DNA of 64,000 nt from Acerihabitans arboris (GCF_010131535.1 NZ_WUBS01000004.1:186001-250000), one strand, 5' to 3'; counted from the first letter of the stretch, positions 1-8,953 are shown. A program made the numbers and translations. The notes: generated by a model not told the origin, from the letters alone.

Positions 1-14
1 TGTTATGGTTTTTC

Positions 15-165
15 GGTCATTAGGGAGTAGCCGGTTTTCGCCCGATAAAGCGGAAATGCCCGTATCAACATACTCGTTATAAGCTGCTAATCCGGCTTGA
101 ACGTGGTGCGGGCGACCAGGAAGGTCGGCGAGACTATAGACACGACGAACCATCGTAGGGTTGGG
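15..165 (+). promoter_or_regulatory. yybP-ykoY manganese riboswitch in the mntP leader
   Basis: The leader holds the conserved yybP-ykoY pieces in order: GGGAGTAGCC at 23-32, TATCAACATACTCG at 63-76 and GGCGAGACTATA at 127-138. In E. coli this aptamer precedes mntP and raises exporter synthesis when Mn2+ is high. Here it ends about 50 bases before the mntP start, so the same control is inferred. The exact ends of the aptamer are approximate, and the window may cut its promoter. Confidence 0.85.
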
Positions 166-212
166 ATGATGGGGAAGCGTGTATATTGGCTCCCAGCCGA
201 GGCGTTACAATA

Positions 213-794
213 ATGAACCTTTCCGCAACCCTGATCCTGGCGTTCGGCATGTCCATGGATGCGTTTGCCGCCTCTATCGGCAAAGGCGCCACCTTGCATA
301 AACCGCTTTTTCGCGAAGCATTGCGCACCGGACTCATCTTTGGCGGCATCGAAGCCGTTACGCCGCTGATTGGCTGGTCGCTGGGTTTGATGGCCAGCCA
401 GTATCTCCTCGAGTGGGATCACTGGGTCGCGTTTACCCTGCTGGGCTGCCTGGGCGCGCGCATGGTCATCGGCGGTTTGCGCCAGCAAGCGGACAGCGTC
501 CCGCGCCCGGGACAGCATAGCCTCAGGGTGCTGGTGGCCACCGCCATCGCCACCAGCCTGGATGCCATGGCGGTCGGCGTCGGCCTGGCCTTCCTGGAGG
601 TCAATATCCTGCATACCGCGATGATTATCGGCATGGCCACGATGATCATGACCACCATGGGCATGCTGCTGGGGCGCTTTATCGGCCCGCTGCTCGGTAA
701 AAAAGCGGAAATTATCGGCGGCGCCATCCTGATAGGCATCGGCTGCAATATTTTATATTCCCATTTCGGCCGGGCCGTCCTGCCCGGCCTGTAG
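213..794 (+). CDS. mntP: Manganese efflux pump MntP
   Basis: Inner-membrane Mn2+ exporter that protects against manganese overload. The 193-residue product is nearly all hydrophobic, with about six membrane segments arranged as two repeats. Each half carries the family's acidic motif: [10 protein letters not shown] near the N-terminus and [12 protein letters not shown] in the middle. The start at 213 (MNLSATLIL) matches the E. coli N-terminus and follows a GAGG; upstream in-frame codons are unlikely to be used. It lies behind the riboswitch and converges on rlmA, with only two bases between the stop codons. Confidence 0.95.
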   Translation: MNLSATLILAFGMSMDAFAASIGKGATLHKPLFREALRTGLIFGGIEAVTPLIGWSLGLMASQYLLEWDHWVAFTLLGCLGARMVIGGLRQQADSVPRPGQHSLRVLVATAIATSLDAMAVGVGLAFLEVNILHTAMIIGMATMIMTTMGMLLGRFIGPLLGKKAEIIGGAILIGIGCNILYSHFGRAVLPGL

Positions 795-796
795 AC

Positions 797-1621
797 TCAA
801 GGCTCACGCCGCCAGGCGCGGATGATAAAATCGGTTTCGCAGGTAAACCGCGCCAGGCTGGTTAGGCTGGTCGTAACCTCAGGCGTGGCGCGCCAGGCAA
901 ACGGCGTCATTTGCAACAGCGCGCCCGCGGCCTCGCCGGTCATGTCCATGCTATAACCCAGGCGGTGCGTCGCCAGCGGGGTAAAACCGGCGAAATGTTC
1001 ATCCTTGAGCGGATGGAGCGCCACCTGCGGATAGATACCGGCCTTAAGCTGGTAAAGATGCCGTGGACCGGGCGCCACCGTGACCACCAGCCCGCCGGGC
1101 TGCAGGGTCCGGTACATTTCCTCGGGATTGCAGGGGGCGTAGATGCGTAAGATACCGCCCAGCGAGGCCCCGGTGAACGGCAGGCGCTGGCTGGACGCTA
1201 CGCAAAACCGCACCTGGGGATAACGCTTCGCCGCCAGGCGCACCGCCGTTTTGGCGATATCCAGCCCATAGACCCGCCCGCCCGCCGGACGTTGCGCCAG
1301 CGTCGCCGCAAGCCGCTCGGTGTAGTACCCCTCCCCGCAGCCAATATCCAGCCAGTCGGCGGGCGGGTCCGGCAGCAGTTCGTTTACCAGCGACATTACC
1401 CGATCGCGCATCGGCTGGTAATAGCCGGCATCCAGGAACGCGCGCCGCGACCGCATCATCTCCTGGTTATCACCCGGGACCTTGCTGCGCTTGAACTGCA
1501 CCGGCAGCAAATTGACATATCCCTCCCGGGCGCAGTCATAACGGTGCCGCTGCGCGCAGGACCAATAGTTGTCGGTGCGCGCGAGCGGCAAATGGCACAA
1601 AGGGCATTGATAACAGGACAT
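797..1621 (-). CDS. rlmA: 23S rRNA (guanine-N1)-methyltransferase RlmA
   Basis: SAM-dependent enzyme that methylates N1 of G745 in 23S rRNA helix 35 in E. coli. The 274-aa product starts with a four-ligand zinc site (CPLC near residues 6-9, then C and H about residues 22-26), followed by a Rossmann methyltransferase domain with motif I DIGCGEGYY around residue 92. Length matches the family. It converges with mntP and lies downstream of the PBP3-like gene in the same direction, as in Salmonella. Confidence 0.93.
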   Translation of the reverse strand: MSCYQCPLCHLPLARTDNYWSCAQRHRYDCAREGYVNLLPVQFKRSKVPGDNQEMMRSRRAFLDAGYYQPMRDRVMSLVNELLPDPPADWLDIGCGEGYYTERLAATLAQRPAGGRVYGLDIAKTAVRLAAKRYPQVRFCVASSQRLPFTGASLGGILRIYAPCNPEEMYRTLQPGGLVVTVAPGPRHLYQLKAGIYPQVALHPLKDEHFAGFTPLATHRLGYSMDMTGEAAGALLQMTPFAWRATPEVTTSLTSLARFTCETDFIIRAWRREP

Positions 1622-1680
1622 AACCGGTTCCGGGCTTGACCAAAAACAAGGGGGTATATTACCGCAAAACCGTCCGTTGC

Positions 1681-1815
1681 GGCAGCGGCAATGTCATGGG
1701 CCGCGAGGCGCCAGTGCCCGTTACGGCAACGGCGACGTCATGCGTCATGAGGCGCCGGCGCCTGTAAGCGGCAGCGTCATCGCCCGGTGTCAGGAAGCGC
1801 CGGCGCCCGCTTTGG
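1681..1815. repeat. Three imperfect ~45-bp tandem repeats
   Basis: Units begin near 1681, 1725 and 1770 with GGCARCGGCRAYGTCAT-like or shortened versions, and each contains a GAGGCGCC/GGAAGCGCC core. The last copy overlaps the 3' end of the PBP3-like gene, so the earlier copies look like duplications of that gene's stop region extending into the spacer toward rlmA. Confidence 0.6.
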
Positions 1816-3529
1816 CCGCGGTAACCAAGCGGCTGGCATCGACAGGCAGGGCGTCTGGCTCGACATTCATGATGCGCAGCACTTCGGACATGATAGTGCT
1901 GAATACCGGCGCCGAGACCGCGCCGCCATAGTATTTCCCCGCCTGGGGATTATTGATAACCACCACCAGCGCAAAACGCGGCCGGCTGGCCGGCGCGATC
2001 CCGGCGGTATAGGCGATATATTTGTCAATATAATGACCGTCCGGACCGATTTTTTTGGCGGTGCCGGTTTTCACCGCCACCCGGTAGCCCCTGACGGCCG
2101 CCTTGATACCGCCGCCGCCGGGCAGGGCGACGCTTTCCATCATATGTTTGACTTCATGCACCAGCGCCGCCTCCATAATACGCTGGCCGACTACCGGCGG
2201 ATCGATGCGGGTAATCGACAGCGGCCGGTAAATGCCGTCGCTGGCGATGGTGGCATAGACCCGCGCCAGCTGTACCGGCGTGACCATCAGTCCATAACCG
2301 AAGGAGAAGGTCGCCCGATCCAGCTCGCCCCAGCGCTGTCGATGGGGCATCAGTCCGGGGCTTTCTCCGGTCAGGCCGAGATCGGTGGGCTGGCCCAGGC
2401 CAAACCCACGATAGGTATTAAGCAAGGCGGTAACCGGCATCGCCAACGCCATGCGCGAGACCCCGACATCGCTGGATTTTTGCAGGATGCCGGTCAGGGT
2501 TAACTGCGGATAGAACGCCACGTCGCGGATCAGGTGGCCGTCGATGGTATAAGGATGGGTATCGAGCAGTGTGTCCGGCCTGACGATGCCCTGTTTAAGC
2601 GCCGTCATCACCACCATCGGTTTTACCGTGGAGCCTGGCTCGAAAATATCGCTGATGGCGCGATTGCGAAAGTCGTCCTCGTTTGCCCCGGCGCGGTTAT
2701 TGGGATTAAAGGTGGGATAACTGGCCATCGCCAGGATCTCGCCGGTATTGACATCCACCAGTACCGAGGCGCCGGAATCCGCCTTGTTAAAGGCTACCGC
2801 GTTGCTTAACGCCTCCTCGGTTTCACGCTGCAGCCGCAGGTCGATGCTCAGCGCCACGTTATGCGCCGGCGAACTATCGGTGGACGAGAGGGTTTCCACC
2901 ACGCGGCCGAAACGGTCCTTGCGCACCACCCGCCGCCCCGCCACACCGGTCAGCAGATGATTAAAACTTTTTTCAATGCCCTCGATGCCCTGATCGTCGA
3001 TATTGGTAAATCCCACCAGATTGGCCGCCGTTTCCCCGGCCGGATAAAAGCGCCTGGACTCTTCCTTGAAATAGATGCCGGGCAGCTTCAACTGCTTAAT
3101 ATAGTCGGCGACGTTTGGCTCTACCTGGCGCGCCAGGTAGATAAAGCGCATATGGGGATCGTGATTTATCCTGGCGGACAATTCGTTGAACGGCAGGTTA
3201 ACCGTCTGCGCCAGCGCCTGCCAGCGGGAAGAGTCAACCACCCCGCCCTTTTGCGCCACTTCGTCGGGGTCGGCCCAGATGGCGTCAACCGGCACGCTCA
3301 CCGCCAGCGGCTGGCCGTTGCGGTCGGCTATCATGCCGCGCGAGATCGGCGTCTGCTCTACCCGCAGCGAACGCATATTTTCCTGGGCCACCAGGTTGTC
3401 CGGCTTGATCACCTGTAGCCAGCCGATGCGAATCAGCAGCACCGCCAGGATGGCCGAAATACCGATGCACATCAGGCCAAAGCGCCATTGGATGAAATTC
3501 TGCTTACCCTGACCAGGACTTGTTTTCAC
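1790..3529 (-). CDS. Second PBP3/FtsI-type peptidoglycan transpeptidase
   Basis: Class B penicillin-binding protein, a D,D-transpeptidase that cross-links septal peptidoglycan in the periplasm. The 579-aa product has a short cytoplasmic tail, one membrane anchor (about residues 17-36), a non-catalytic PBP dimer domain and a transpeptidase domain. The active-site motifs are all present: STVK in EPGSTVKPM (about residue 303), SSD in LQKSSDVG (about 350) and KTGTA (about 490). Its position between rlmA and the cspC region is that of Salmonella STM1836 (PBP3SAL), a second PBP3 known to act at acidic pH inside host cells. It is therefore more likely this paralogue than the dcw-cluster ftsI, which is absent here. 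Whether it works at low pH in this organism is inference. Confidence 0.88.
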   Translation of the reverse strand: MKTSPGQGKQNFIQWRFGLMCIGISAILAVLLIRIGWLQVIKPDNLVAQENMRSLRVEQTPISRGMIADRNGQPLAVSVPVDAIWADPDEVAQKGGVVDSSRWQALAQTVNLPFNELSARINHDPHMRFIYLARQVEPNVADYIKQLKLPGIYFKEESRRFYPAGETAANLVGFTNIDDQGIEGIEKSFNHLLTGVAGRRVVRKDRFGRVVETLSSTDSSPAHNVALSIDLRLQRETEEALSNAVAFNKADSGASVLVDVNTGEILAMASYPTFNPNNRAGANEDDFRNRAISDIFEPGSTVKPMVVMTALKQGIVRPDTLLDTHPYTIDGHLIRDVAFYPQLTLTGILQKSSDVGVSRMALAMPVTALLNTYRGFGLGQPTDLGLTGESPGLMPHRQRWGELDRATFSFGYGLMVTPVQLARVYATIASDGIYRPLSITRIDPPVVGQRIMEAALVHEVKHMMESVALPGGGGIKAAVRGYRVAVKTGTAKKIGPDGHYIDKYIAYTAGIAPASRPRFALVVVINNPQAGKYYGGAVSAPVFSTIMSEVLRIMNVEPDALPVDASRLVTAAKAGAGAS

Positions 3530-3757
3530 ACTGCTCTCTTACGGCTGTTTTTCTTATAAGAGGCATTAAAACCGATCCGCCGGATCAATAGCTTAAAAAC
3601 AGTGCTACAAGGCTTACTTTTTTGCAACAAAGCGCAAATTTTTCCGTTTATCGCCCCGTATTGTTCCTTTGTTACAATCATGGGCGGCTGGAAAGGGTAA
3701 AATTAAGATAATCTAAGGTCTTACCCCGTTTACCGCCAAAAACTATCGCAGGCCATT

Positions 3758-4507
3758 ATGACAGCTTCCTCCCCCCTGATTAACGCCATCGCGGGCGTAA
3801 GACATGGATTTGGCGACAAGTCCCAGCTGATGCCGGAGACGTTGCGGCCCTGGCAAGATACCCTGGCGATCAAAAAACAGGTGCACGGCACCCATATCCG
3901 TCCGGTTAGCATGCCGGCCGAGCAGTGCGGCCAGGCGGACGGCGTATTGACCGCCACCCCCGGACTGCTGCTGAGCGTGCTGACCGCTGATTGCCTGCCC
4001 CTGCTGTTCGCCCGGCGCGACGGCAAACGCATCGGCGCGCTCCATGCCGGCTGGCGCGGCCTGCTGGCGGGTATCATCGAGGAATTTGCCGGAATGTTGT
4101 CAAAAGATGATGACCCGGCGAACTGGGTGGCGGCTATCGGCCCGGCGGCCGGTCCCTGCTGTTATGAAGTCAGCGAAAGCCTGGTGGAGAATTTTTTACA
4201 GGGCCTGCCGATGATACCGGCGACTATCGTCACCCCGGCGCACCGGCGCCTGGATTTAGCCGCTATCGCCCGCTTTAAGCTCAACGCGGCGGGTTTCCCG
4301 GCGGTGGACGATATCGGTCATTGCACGATATGTACATTGAGCGGCACAGCAGGCGCGGTTAACGCCGCCGGCGACGGCGCTACGCCGGCGGGCCCGGCGT
4401 TCGCTTATACCAGTTTTCGCCGCAACAGCCTTCAGCGGGCGGTCGACCCCACCTATCCGACCATCAGCGGCCGCAACCAGCACGCCGGGTTGGTCATTTT
4501 ACCCTGA
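3758..4507 (+). CDS. YfiH/PgeF-family (LACC1-like) protein
   Basis: Member of the family once called multicopper polyphenol oxidases; better-studied members act as purine nucleoside phosphorylases/adenosine deaminases, and E. coli YfiH edits cytoplasmic peptidoglycan precursors. The 249-aa product has the metal-site motifs HGTH (about 43-46), ADGVLT, TADCLPLL (about 76) and HAGWRGL (about 97), then CTICT near residue 190. Between that Cys pair and the C-terminal FAYTSFRRN there is an extra Ala/Gly-rich stretch. It is single, divergent from the PBP3-like gene and not in the usual yfiH setting next to clpB/rluD, so it may be a paralogue. Confidence 0.8.
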   Translation: MTASSPLINAIAGVRHGFGDKSQLMPETLRPWQDTLAIKKQVHGTHIRPVSMPAEQCGQADGVLTATPGLLLSVLTADCLPLLFARRDGKRIGALHAGWRGLLAGIIEEFAGMLSKDDDPANWVAAIGPAAGPCCYEVSESLVENFLQGLPMIPATIVTPAHRRLDLAAIARFKLNAAGFPAVDDIGHCTICTLSGTAGAVNAAGDGATPAGPAFAYTSFRRNSLQRAVDPTYPTISGRNQHAGLVILP

Positions 4508-4633
4508 CGCGGGATACCGTCTCACGTTTTATGAAGCGGCGTGCGCCGTGGTAAACGACATGATGGGCAAGGATTGAGGATATGCAGGGTGGGATAAGCA
4601 GACGATATGGCCGGCGGGGCGCGCGTTAAACAC

Positions 4634-4656
4634 CCTGCCAGTACGGCACCGGCAGG
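4634..4656 (-). terminator. Probable cspC terminator
   Basis: A 9-bp stem (CCTGCCGGT with ACTGGCAGG on the minus strand, one G-U pair) lies about 55 bases after the cspC stop. The following U tract is weak, so termination here is only probable. Confidence 0.4.
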
Positions 4657-4712
4657 GGGAATTACATGTTATCCATCAGCCAATTGACTGATTGCCGCCG
4701 AAGCGGCATGGA

Positions 4713-4922
4713 TTACAGAGCAGTTACGTTAACTGCTGAAGGGCCTTTCTGGCCATCCTGGATTTCGAATTCTACGTTCTGGCCTTCGGCCAGAGTTTTG
4801 AAGCCGTTACCCTGAATAGCGGAGAAGTGAACAAACACATCTTTGCTACCATCGGCCGGAGTGATAAAACCAAAACCTTTAGACTCGTTGAACCACTTCA
4901 CTTGACCTTTGATCTTTGCCAT
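4713..4922 (-). CDS. cspC: Cold-shock-like RNA chaperone CspC
   Basis: Small cytoplasmic OB-fold RNA-binding protein that melts RNA structure and stabilises some stress mRNAs in E. coli. The 69-aa product carries RNP1 (KGFGFITP, about residues 15-22) and RNP2 (VFVHFSA, about 29-35). The sequence and its location beside yobF point to CspC rather than other family members. It lies 23 bases after yobF in the same direction. Confidence 0.95.
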   Translation of the reverse strand: MAKIKGQVKWFNESKGFGFITPADGSKDVFVHFSAIQGNGFKTLAEGQNVEFEIQDGQKGPSAVNVTAL

Positions 4923-4945
4923 CTTGCATATTTCCTTTGGAGTGT

Positions 4946-5080
4946 TTAAATCGCCCTTAGGCGAGACAGAGACAAACTGGAGTCGTTACTGCTTGAGGCA
5001 CTAAGATTAGGATCGGCAGAGAAGCGGTATGCAACGATATCGTCTTTACGCAAAACTTCTTTACTGAAAATGCCATTCAT
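4946..5080 (-). CDS. yobF: Small protein YobF
   Basis: A 44-codon frame starting [10 protein letters not shown] and ending SRLRAI. Its GIFSKEVL start and YRFSA segment match E. coli YobF, a DUF2527 small protein encoded just upstream of cspC and accumulating under stress. It is co-oriented with cspC and very probably cotranscribed. Function is unknown. Confidence 0.85.
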   Translation of the reverse strand: MNGIFSKEVLRKDDIVAYRFSADPNLSASSSNDSSLSLSRLRAI

Positions 5081-5283
5081 ATACAGAACTGTACCTCGTT
5101 TTACCCAAATGCGTTATCACATACTCTGTTATCAATGGCAAGCCATTTTTGATCAGGGCCGGATATGTCGCACATAATTAAATCGTTCAGTTACATCAGG
5201 CAGGCTGCACACGCATCTAATAGTTGAAAATTTAGCCCATTAGATTACGAGGTTAGCCACCGCGATGAATTCTGTACCATTTA

Positions 5284-5312
5284 TCGATAACCTTAGCGCA
5301 AACCTTTGTCAA
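5284..5312 (-). promoter_or_regulatory. Possible promoter for yobF-cspC
   Basis: On the minus strand a perfect -35 (TTGACA, 5307-5312) is followed after 17 bases by a poor -10 (TATCGA, 5284-5289). It would give a long leader of about 200 nt before yobF, as is usual for cold-shock genes. The -10 match is weak. Confidence 0.35.
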
Positions 5313-5430
5313 CGTCCAATGCAATATTCAAGAATAACTATTCATTTACTTATAAAAGAAAACAAGAGGCCAGGCTCACACTTTTTCAGTTTTGCTTATA
5401 CCTGAATCGACTATCCATGTAATAAAATTA

Positions 5431-5470
5431 CCGTCCGGCCATGTTCGGCAAAGAGGGCCAGGCCGGACGG
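5431..5470. repeat. Perfect 10-bp inverted repeat
   Basis: CCGTCCGGCC at 5431-5440 is exactly complementary to GGCCGGACGG at 5461-5470 with a 20-base loop. Read on the minus strand the hairpin is followed by TAATTTTATT, which would suit a weak terminator. No gene ends immediately upstream of it on that strand. Confidence 0.6.
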
Positions 5471-5867
5471 CGCGTGGCGCACTGCCCCGGCCAGAGACGC
5501 TGCGCCATGAGTGGTCCCCAATATTGTGCAGCGCAGGGATGGCAAAATGTATACTCAATGTTAAAAGCGCTGATGTAAAGCGGGCGGTAAGGTTAATTTA
5601 TCGCCATGATAGTCCCGAGGTTAATCGGTTAACTTATCCTCCCGGGCAGGTTTATTATTAATAGATGATGAGTTAAACAAGCTAATTCTTTAATAGGCTT
5701 TATATGGCTAATGTCATTTTAATGAAATAAATAACCGGACGCGCGCGACCTGAGCCAAGGGTGACCCGCCTCCGGCAGAGAGAGGATATCACCCGCCGTC
5801 AGGGGGTCGCGGCTATTTCAGGATTATTATGGCCGCCGGGTTTTATATCCCGACAGCTATAATGTTG

Positions 5868-6854
5868 CTACAGCACTATTTTTCCGCCAATTTTCAGCGG
5901 ATGGAATCGATGGTCCGTTACTCCCGCGGTTAATAAGGCCTGGGCCAGTTCCAGCGGCGGTTCATCCAGCGCTTCATCCGCCAGTTCAAACACCCCCCAA
6001 TGAATCGGGATAACCTGCGGGCAGCGCAACTGCTGATAGACTTTTACCGCGCCCGCGGGGCTCATATGGCTTTCCCCCATGAACCATTCTGGTGCATAGG
6101 CGCCAATGGGCAACGCGGCGATGTCAAACGGCCCAAGCCGCGTGCCGATTTCCGCCAGGCCGGAGGTGTAGCCGCTATCGCCGGAAAAATAAAAACGCCA
6201 GTCCCTGGTTTCCACCACCCATCCGCACCAGAGGCTGCGGTTGTGGTCTTTCAGGGTACGCTGGCTCCAATGCCGGGCGGGAACACTGTGCAGCCGTATA
6301 CCGTGGACATCGACGCTATCCCACCAGTCGCACTGCTTCACCGAACGTACGCCCCGTTTGCGTAGCCAAGTGCCCATGCCCAGCGGCGCCATGACCTGGA
6401 CCGCCGGAAAACGCTTGAGCAGCTTTTTCAGGGTGCCTTTGTCCAAATGGTCATAATGGTTGTGGGAATACAGGATCATTTCTATCGGCGGCAAACCGGC
6501 AATATCCACCGCCACCGGCGTTTTGCGTTTGGGACCGATAAACGGCAACGGCGACGCGCGCTTGCCCAGCGCCGGGTCGATAAGGATATAGCGCCCCGCC
6601 GCGCGCACCACCAGGCAGGCATGCCCCAGCCACCAGACGGCATCCTCGGTGCCGCTGAAATCAGCGGGTTGCCACCAGCGCTCGATAAACCCCGGATATC
6701 CGCCCTGCGGCGCTTTCGGCAGTCCCTGCCGTTTCCTGTCATCCTGCCATTTCTTATACGCGCCGGGCGTTCTTATTCCCGGCTCGATATTACGAAAACC
6801 TTCCGGAGTGTGGTGAAGTTTGGCAGCGTCATACCAAGGATTTTTTTTCGTCAT
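5868..6854 (-). CDS. RomA/UlaG-like metallo-beta-lactamase-fold hydrolase
   Basis: Cytoplasmic-looking metal-dependent hydrolase related to RomA and NAPE-PLD-type lipid phosphodiesterases. The 328-aa product has a start of the metal site WLGHAC (about residue 75), the HxHxDH motif SHNHYDHLD (about residues 129-137), GDSG (about 222) and a late metal-binding H in ESHMSP and IPIHWG. No signal peptide is visible. Length fits the family. The substrate is unknown. It stands alone between cspC-yobF and yebO. Confidence 0.82.
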   Translation of the reverse strand: MTKKNPWYDAAKLHHTPEGFRNIEPGIRTPGAYKKWQDDRKRQGLPKAPQGGYPGFIERWWQPADFSGTEDAVWWLGHACLVVRAAGRYILIDPALGKRASPLPFIGPKRKTPVAVDIAGLPPIEMILYSHNHYDHLDKGTLKKLLKRFPAVQVMAPLGMGTWLRKRGVRSVKQCDWWDSVDVHGIRLHSVPARHWSQRTLKDHNRSLWCGWVVETRDWRFYFSGDSGYTSGLAEIGTRLGPFDIAALPIGAYAPEWFMGESHMSPAGAVKVYQQLRCPQVIPIHWGVFELADEALDEPPLELAQALLTAGVTDHRFHPLKIGGKIVL

Positions 6855-6967
6855 CGTGCTCTCGATTCTTCCATTGGATTGAATCCAACGGTAAAAATGC
6901 GGAAATAACCTGATTATGCGATGGTTGCCACCGCTGCGCCCGGCAGGATGGCATACAATTAGGAGGC

Positions 6968-7240
6968 TTACCGTTCGGCGATAAAATCTTTAAACATGAT
7001 GGATTCGCCGGTCGGCAACGTCTTGGCGTCGCTGTCGGGATTATTGCCCTGACCCAGGCGCAGCAGTAATTCGGTCTGCTTTTTCTGCTGTTCCAGCAAT
7101 TCGTTCAGCAGCGAAATCTGCTCGTTTGCCCTGACGCTGGCGCGGTTCAGGTAAAACCAGACCACCAGGCAAACAATAAACGTCACTACTGCGATCGCCA
7201 TCGAGGCGATATTGACGGTATCAAATCCAAACTCGTTCAT
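6968..7240 (-). CDS. yebO: YebO family membrane protein
   Basis: A 90-aa product matching E. coli YebO along its length: a short N-terminus, one membrane helix at about residues 12-32, the signature NRASVRANEQISLL, and an acidic tail ending AER. A bitopic inner-membrane protein with a cytoplasmic coiled-coil-like segment (LLNELLEQQKKQTELLLRL) is predicted. Function is unknown. It sits downstream of mgrB as in E. coli. Confidence 0.88.
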   Translation of the reverse strand: MNEFGFDTVNIASMAIAVVTFIVCLVVWFYLNRASVRANEQISLLNELLEQQKKQTELLLRLGQGNNPDSDAKTLPTGESIMFKDFIAER

Positions 7241-7361
7241 AAAGTGACCTTGCCACTGAAAAACCAGAGGCTATCTTATCACTCCGGGGCCATCATTGTA
7301 TCCCGCATCATAAAATTGCCCGCCGATCCGCTCATCCGGCGTCCGCTAACGATATCATCGC

Positions 7362-7505
7362 TTACCAGGGCATCCATTTGGTCACCAGGCACATGCCGCT
7401 GAAAAAATCACCGCCCTGATCGCAAAAACTATTGAGCGCCGATAGCCATAGCATCAGGCACAGCAGCAAAATGACCAGTATCGATAGTGAAGTGCTTTTT
7501 TTCAA
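7362..7505 (-). CDS. mgrB: PhoQ feedback regulator MgrB, TTG start
   Basis: Small inner-membrane protein that binds the sensor kinase PhoQ and damps PhoP activation. Starting from TTG at 7505 gives exactly 47 aa (MKKSTSLSI... KWMPW), the E. coli length. One membrane helix is followed by a short periplasmic tail with the two essential cysteines in CDQ and GMC (residues 28 and 39) and the terminal PW. AGGA lies eight bases before the TTG. The start is not an in-frame ATG farther upstream, because that would add 15 residues lying in the promoter/leader. Confidence 0.9.
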   Translation of the reverse strand: MKKSTSLSILVILLLCLMLWLSALNSFCDQGGDFFSGMCLVTKWMPW

Positions 7506-7536
7506 AACCCGCGTCCTGTACCGTCGCAATATCATT

Positions 7537-7571
7537 ATTCTAGCCAGCAAAACTTAAACAAACGATAACCA
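7537..7571 (-). promoter_or_regulatory. PhoP box and -10 of the mgrB promoter
   Basis: On the minus strand TGGTTA-TCGTT-TGTTTA (7571-7555) matches the PhoP direct repeat (T/G)GTTTA-N5-(T/G)GTTTA with one mismatch. Twelve bases downstream lies TAGAAT (7542-7537), a good -10. This spacing is the class II PhoP architecture of E. coli mgrB, so PhoP-dependent transcription is strongly indicated. Confidence 0.82.
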
Positions 7572-7667
7572 CAGGGATTTCATTATCAGAATAATGATTT
7601 ATAAAGCGGATGATATGGATGGAAGAAGATAGGGTGCCAAGGATATGCCCGGGCACCTGGCCTCAGG

Positions 7668-7916
7668 TCAAGGCTGGCCCGCCCGGTCGAATTTCAAGTC
7701 GATCAGCGCGATCGCTTTTTCAATGGCCCGGCGGGTAACCGGATCCTGCCCCGCGGGATGGGTGGCAAAATCGATATTCTTCAGCTGGCCCGACATTTTG
7801 TCCCGCACTTCAACCGGGGCAATGACATCGATGACATCAAGTATCTGCTTGATAACCAATTGACAGGCAACTAAATCGGAGACCAGTTCCTGGTTCTCCG
7901 AAAAGGGTTGGGACAT
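7668..7916 (-). CDS. Small YecF-like (DUF2594) protein
   Basis: An 82-aa soluble, helical product starting [16 protein letters not shown], with AGAGAGG seven bases before the ATG. The N-terminal NQELV-V-C pattern and size recall DUF2594 (E. coli YecF), but the match is from memory and modest. It follows kdgR after 31 bases in the same direction and could share its transcript. Function is unknown. Confidence 0.55.
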   Translation of the reverse strand: MSQPFSENQELVSDLVACQLVIKQILDVIDVIAPVEVRDKMSGQLKNIDFATHPAGQDPVTRRAIEKAIALIDLKFDRAGQP

Positions 7917-7947
7917 GGCGACGCCTCTCTGTAGCTTAACCCAGCCG

Positions 7948-8739
7948 TTAAAAGGGATAGTGTTGATAACCGATTTGCCGGGAGATATTCCGCGCCGCGT
8001 CATGCAACATCTTCACATAACCGCTTTTATTCTCTTCCGAGAAACGGATGGTCGGGAACGAAATACTCAGGCCGGCAATCACCACGCCGAAGCGGTCGAA
8101 GATCGGCACCGCGATGCAGCGCAGCCCCTCTTCCTGTTCTTCGTTATCCTCGCCGTAACCCTGCTCGCGCACCAGATCCAGCTCCGGCAGCAGGGCCGCG
8201 CTGTCGGGTGCGGTCCGCCGGGTGCTGCGGTTGAACACCACGCCGGAAAGGATTTCCCGCGCCTCGTCCCGATCGCGCCAGGCCAGCAATACCTTGCCGA
8301 TGGCGGTACTGTAGAGCGGATTGCGGCGGCCGACCCGGGAGTACATGCGCAGGTTGTACATGGAATCGATTTTATGGATATAAACGATGCTGTCTTCGTC
8401 CAGCGAACCCAGGTGAATGGTTTCACGGGTCAGGTTGGACAATACCCGCATTTGGATATCGGCTATGCGGATCAGGTCGACATTTTGCAGCGCCTTGGCG
8501 CCAAGCTCAAATAGCTTCAGGGTTAAGGAATATTTTTCCGACTCGCCTTCCTGCGAGACATAACCCAGCGACTTCATGGTCTGCAGAAAACGGTAAACGG
8601 TGCTCTTGGACATCATCACCCGCTGTGATAGTTCGGTGATACCGATTTCCCGCTCTTCGCCCAGGGCTTGTAAAATCCCGAATACCTTTAATACTGACGA
8701 TACGGAATCGGGTTGTCTGTCTAAATCTGCAATCGCCAT
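7948..8739 (-). CDS. kdgR: IclR-family repressor KdgR
   Basis: Transcriptional repressor of pectin and 2-keto-3-deoxygluconate (KDG) catabolic genes; KDG releases it from DNA. The 263-aa product has an N-terminal winged helix-turn-helix ([20 protein letters not shown], about residues 33-52) and a C-terminal IclR effector domain ([14 protein letters not shown], about residues 203-216). Length and sequence match E. coli/Dickeya KdgR. It is divergent from yebQ, as in E. coli. A known target type in this window is eda, though no convincing KdgR box was found there. Confidence 0.93.
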   Translation of the reverse strand: MAIADLDRQPDSVSSVLKVFGILQALGEEREIGITELSQRVMMSKSTVYRFLQTMKSLGYVSQEGESEKYSLTLKLFELGAKALQNVDLIRIADIQMRVLSNLTRETIHLGSLDEDSIVYIHKIDSMYNLRMYSRVGRRNPLYSTAIGKVLLAWRDRDEAREILSGVVFNRSTRRTAPDSAALLPELDLVREQGYGEDNEEQEEGLRCIAVPIFDRFGVVIAGLSISFPTIRFSEENKSGYVKMLHDAARNISRQIGYQHYPF

Positions 8740-8953
8740 TGTTATAAAGGTCCTGATCAGCGTTTTGTTTTAAAAAAAGTAGAACATGATTTTTATTATA
8801 AAGGTAAGCCGACATTCAACGCAATGCTCATTGGCTTTACAGGATGTTTTTAACCAACGATGAACGTTTTATTACATTAATCCCGCTATGGGACGATCTC
8901 TAAGCCCGGCAATTGGTGCTAGGATAATACTTTTAACGGTATGTTAAGCCTTC

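Larger units (their letters stand above)
5081..5867. other. 787-bp spacer between yobF and the MBL hydrolase gene
   Basis: No convincing coding region. It holds the putative yobF promoter and leader and the 10-bp inverted repeat described separately. The part from about 5520 to 5720 is AT-rich and shows nothing recognisable. Confidence 0.6.

Noticed and set aside
87-614. Long minus-strand frame over mntP
   Set aside because: Shadow of mntP; composition and lack of family features show it is not a gene.
8740-8953. KdgR operator between kdgR and yebQ
   Set aside because: Only weak partial matches to the KdgR consensus.
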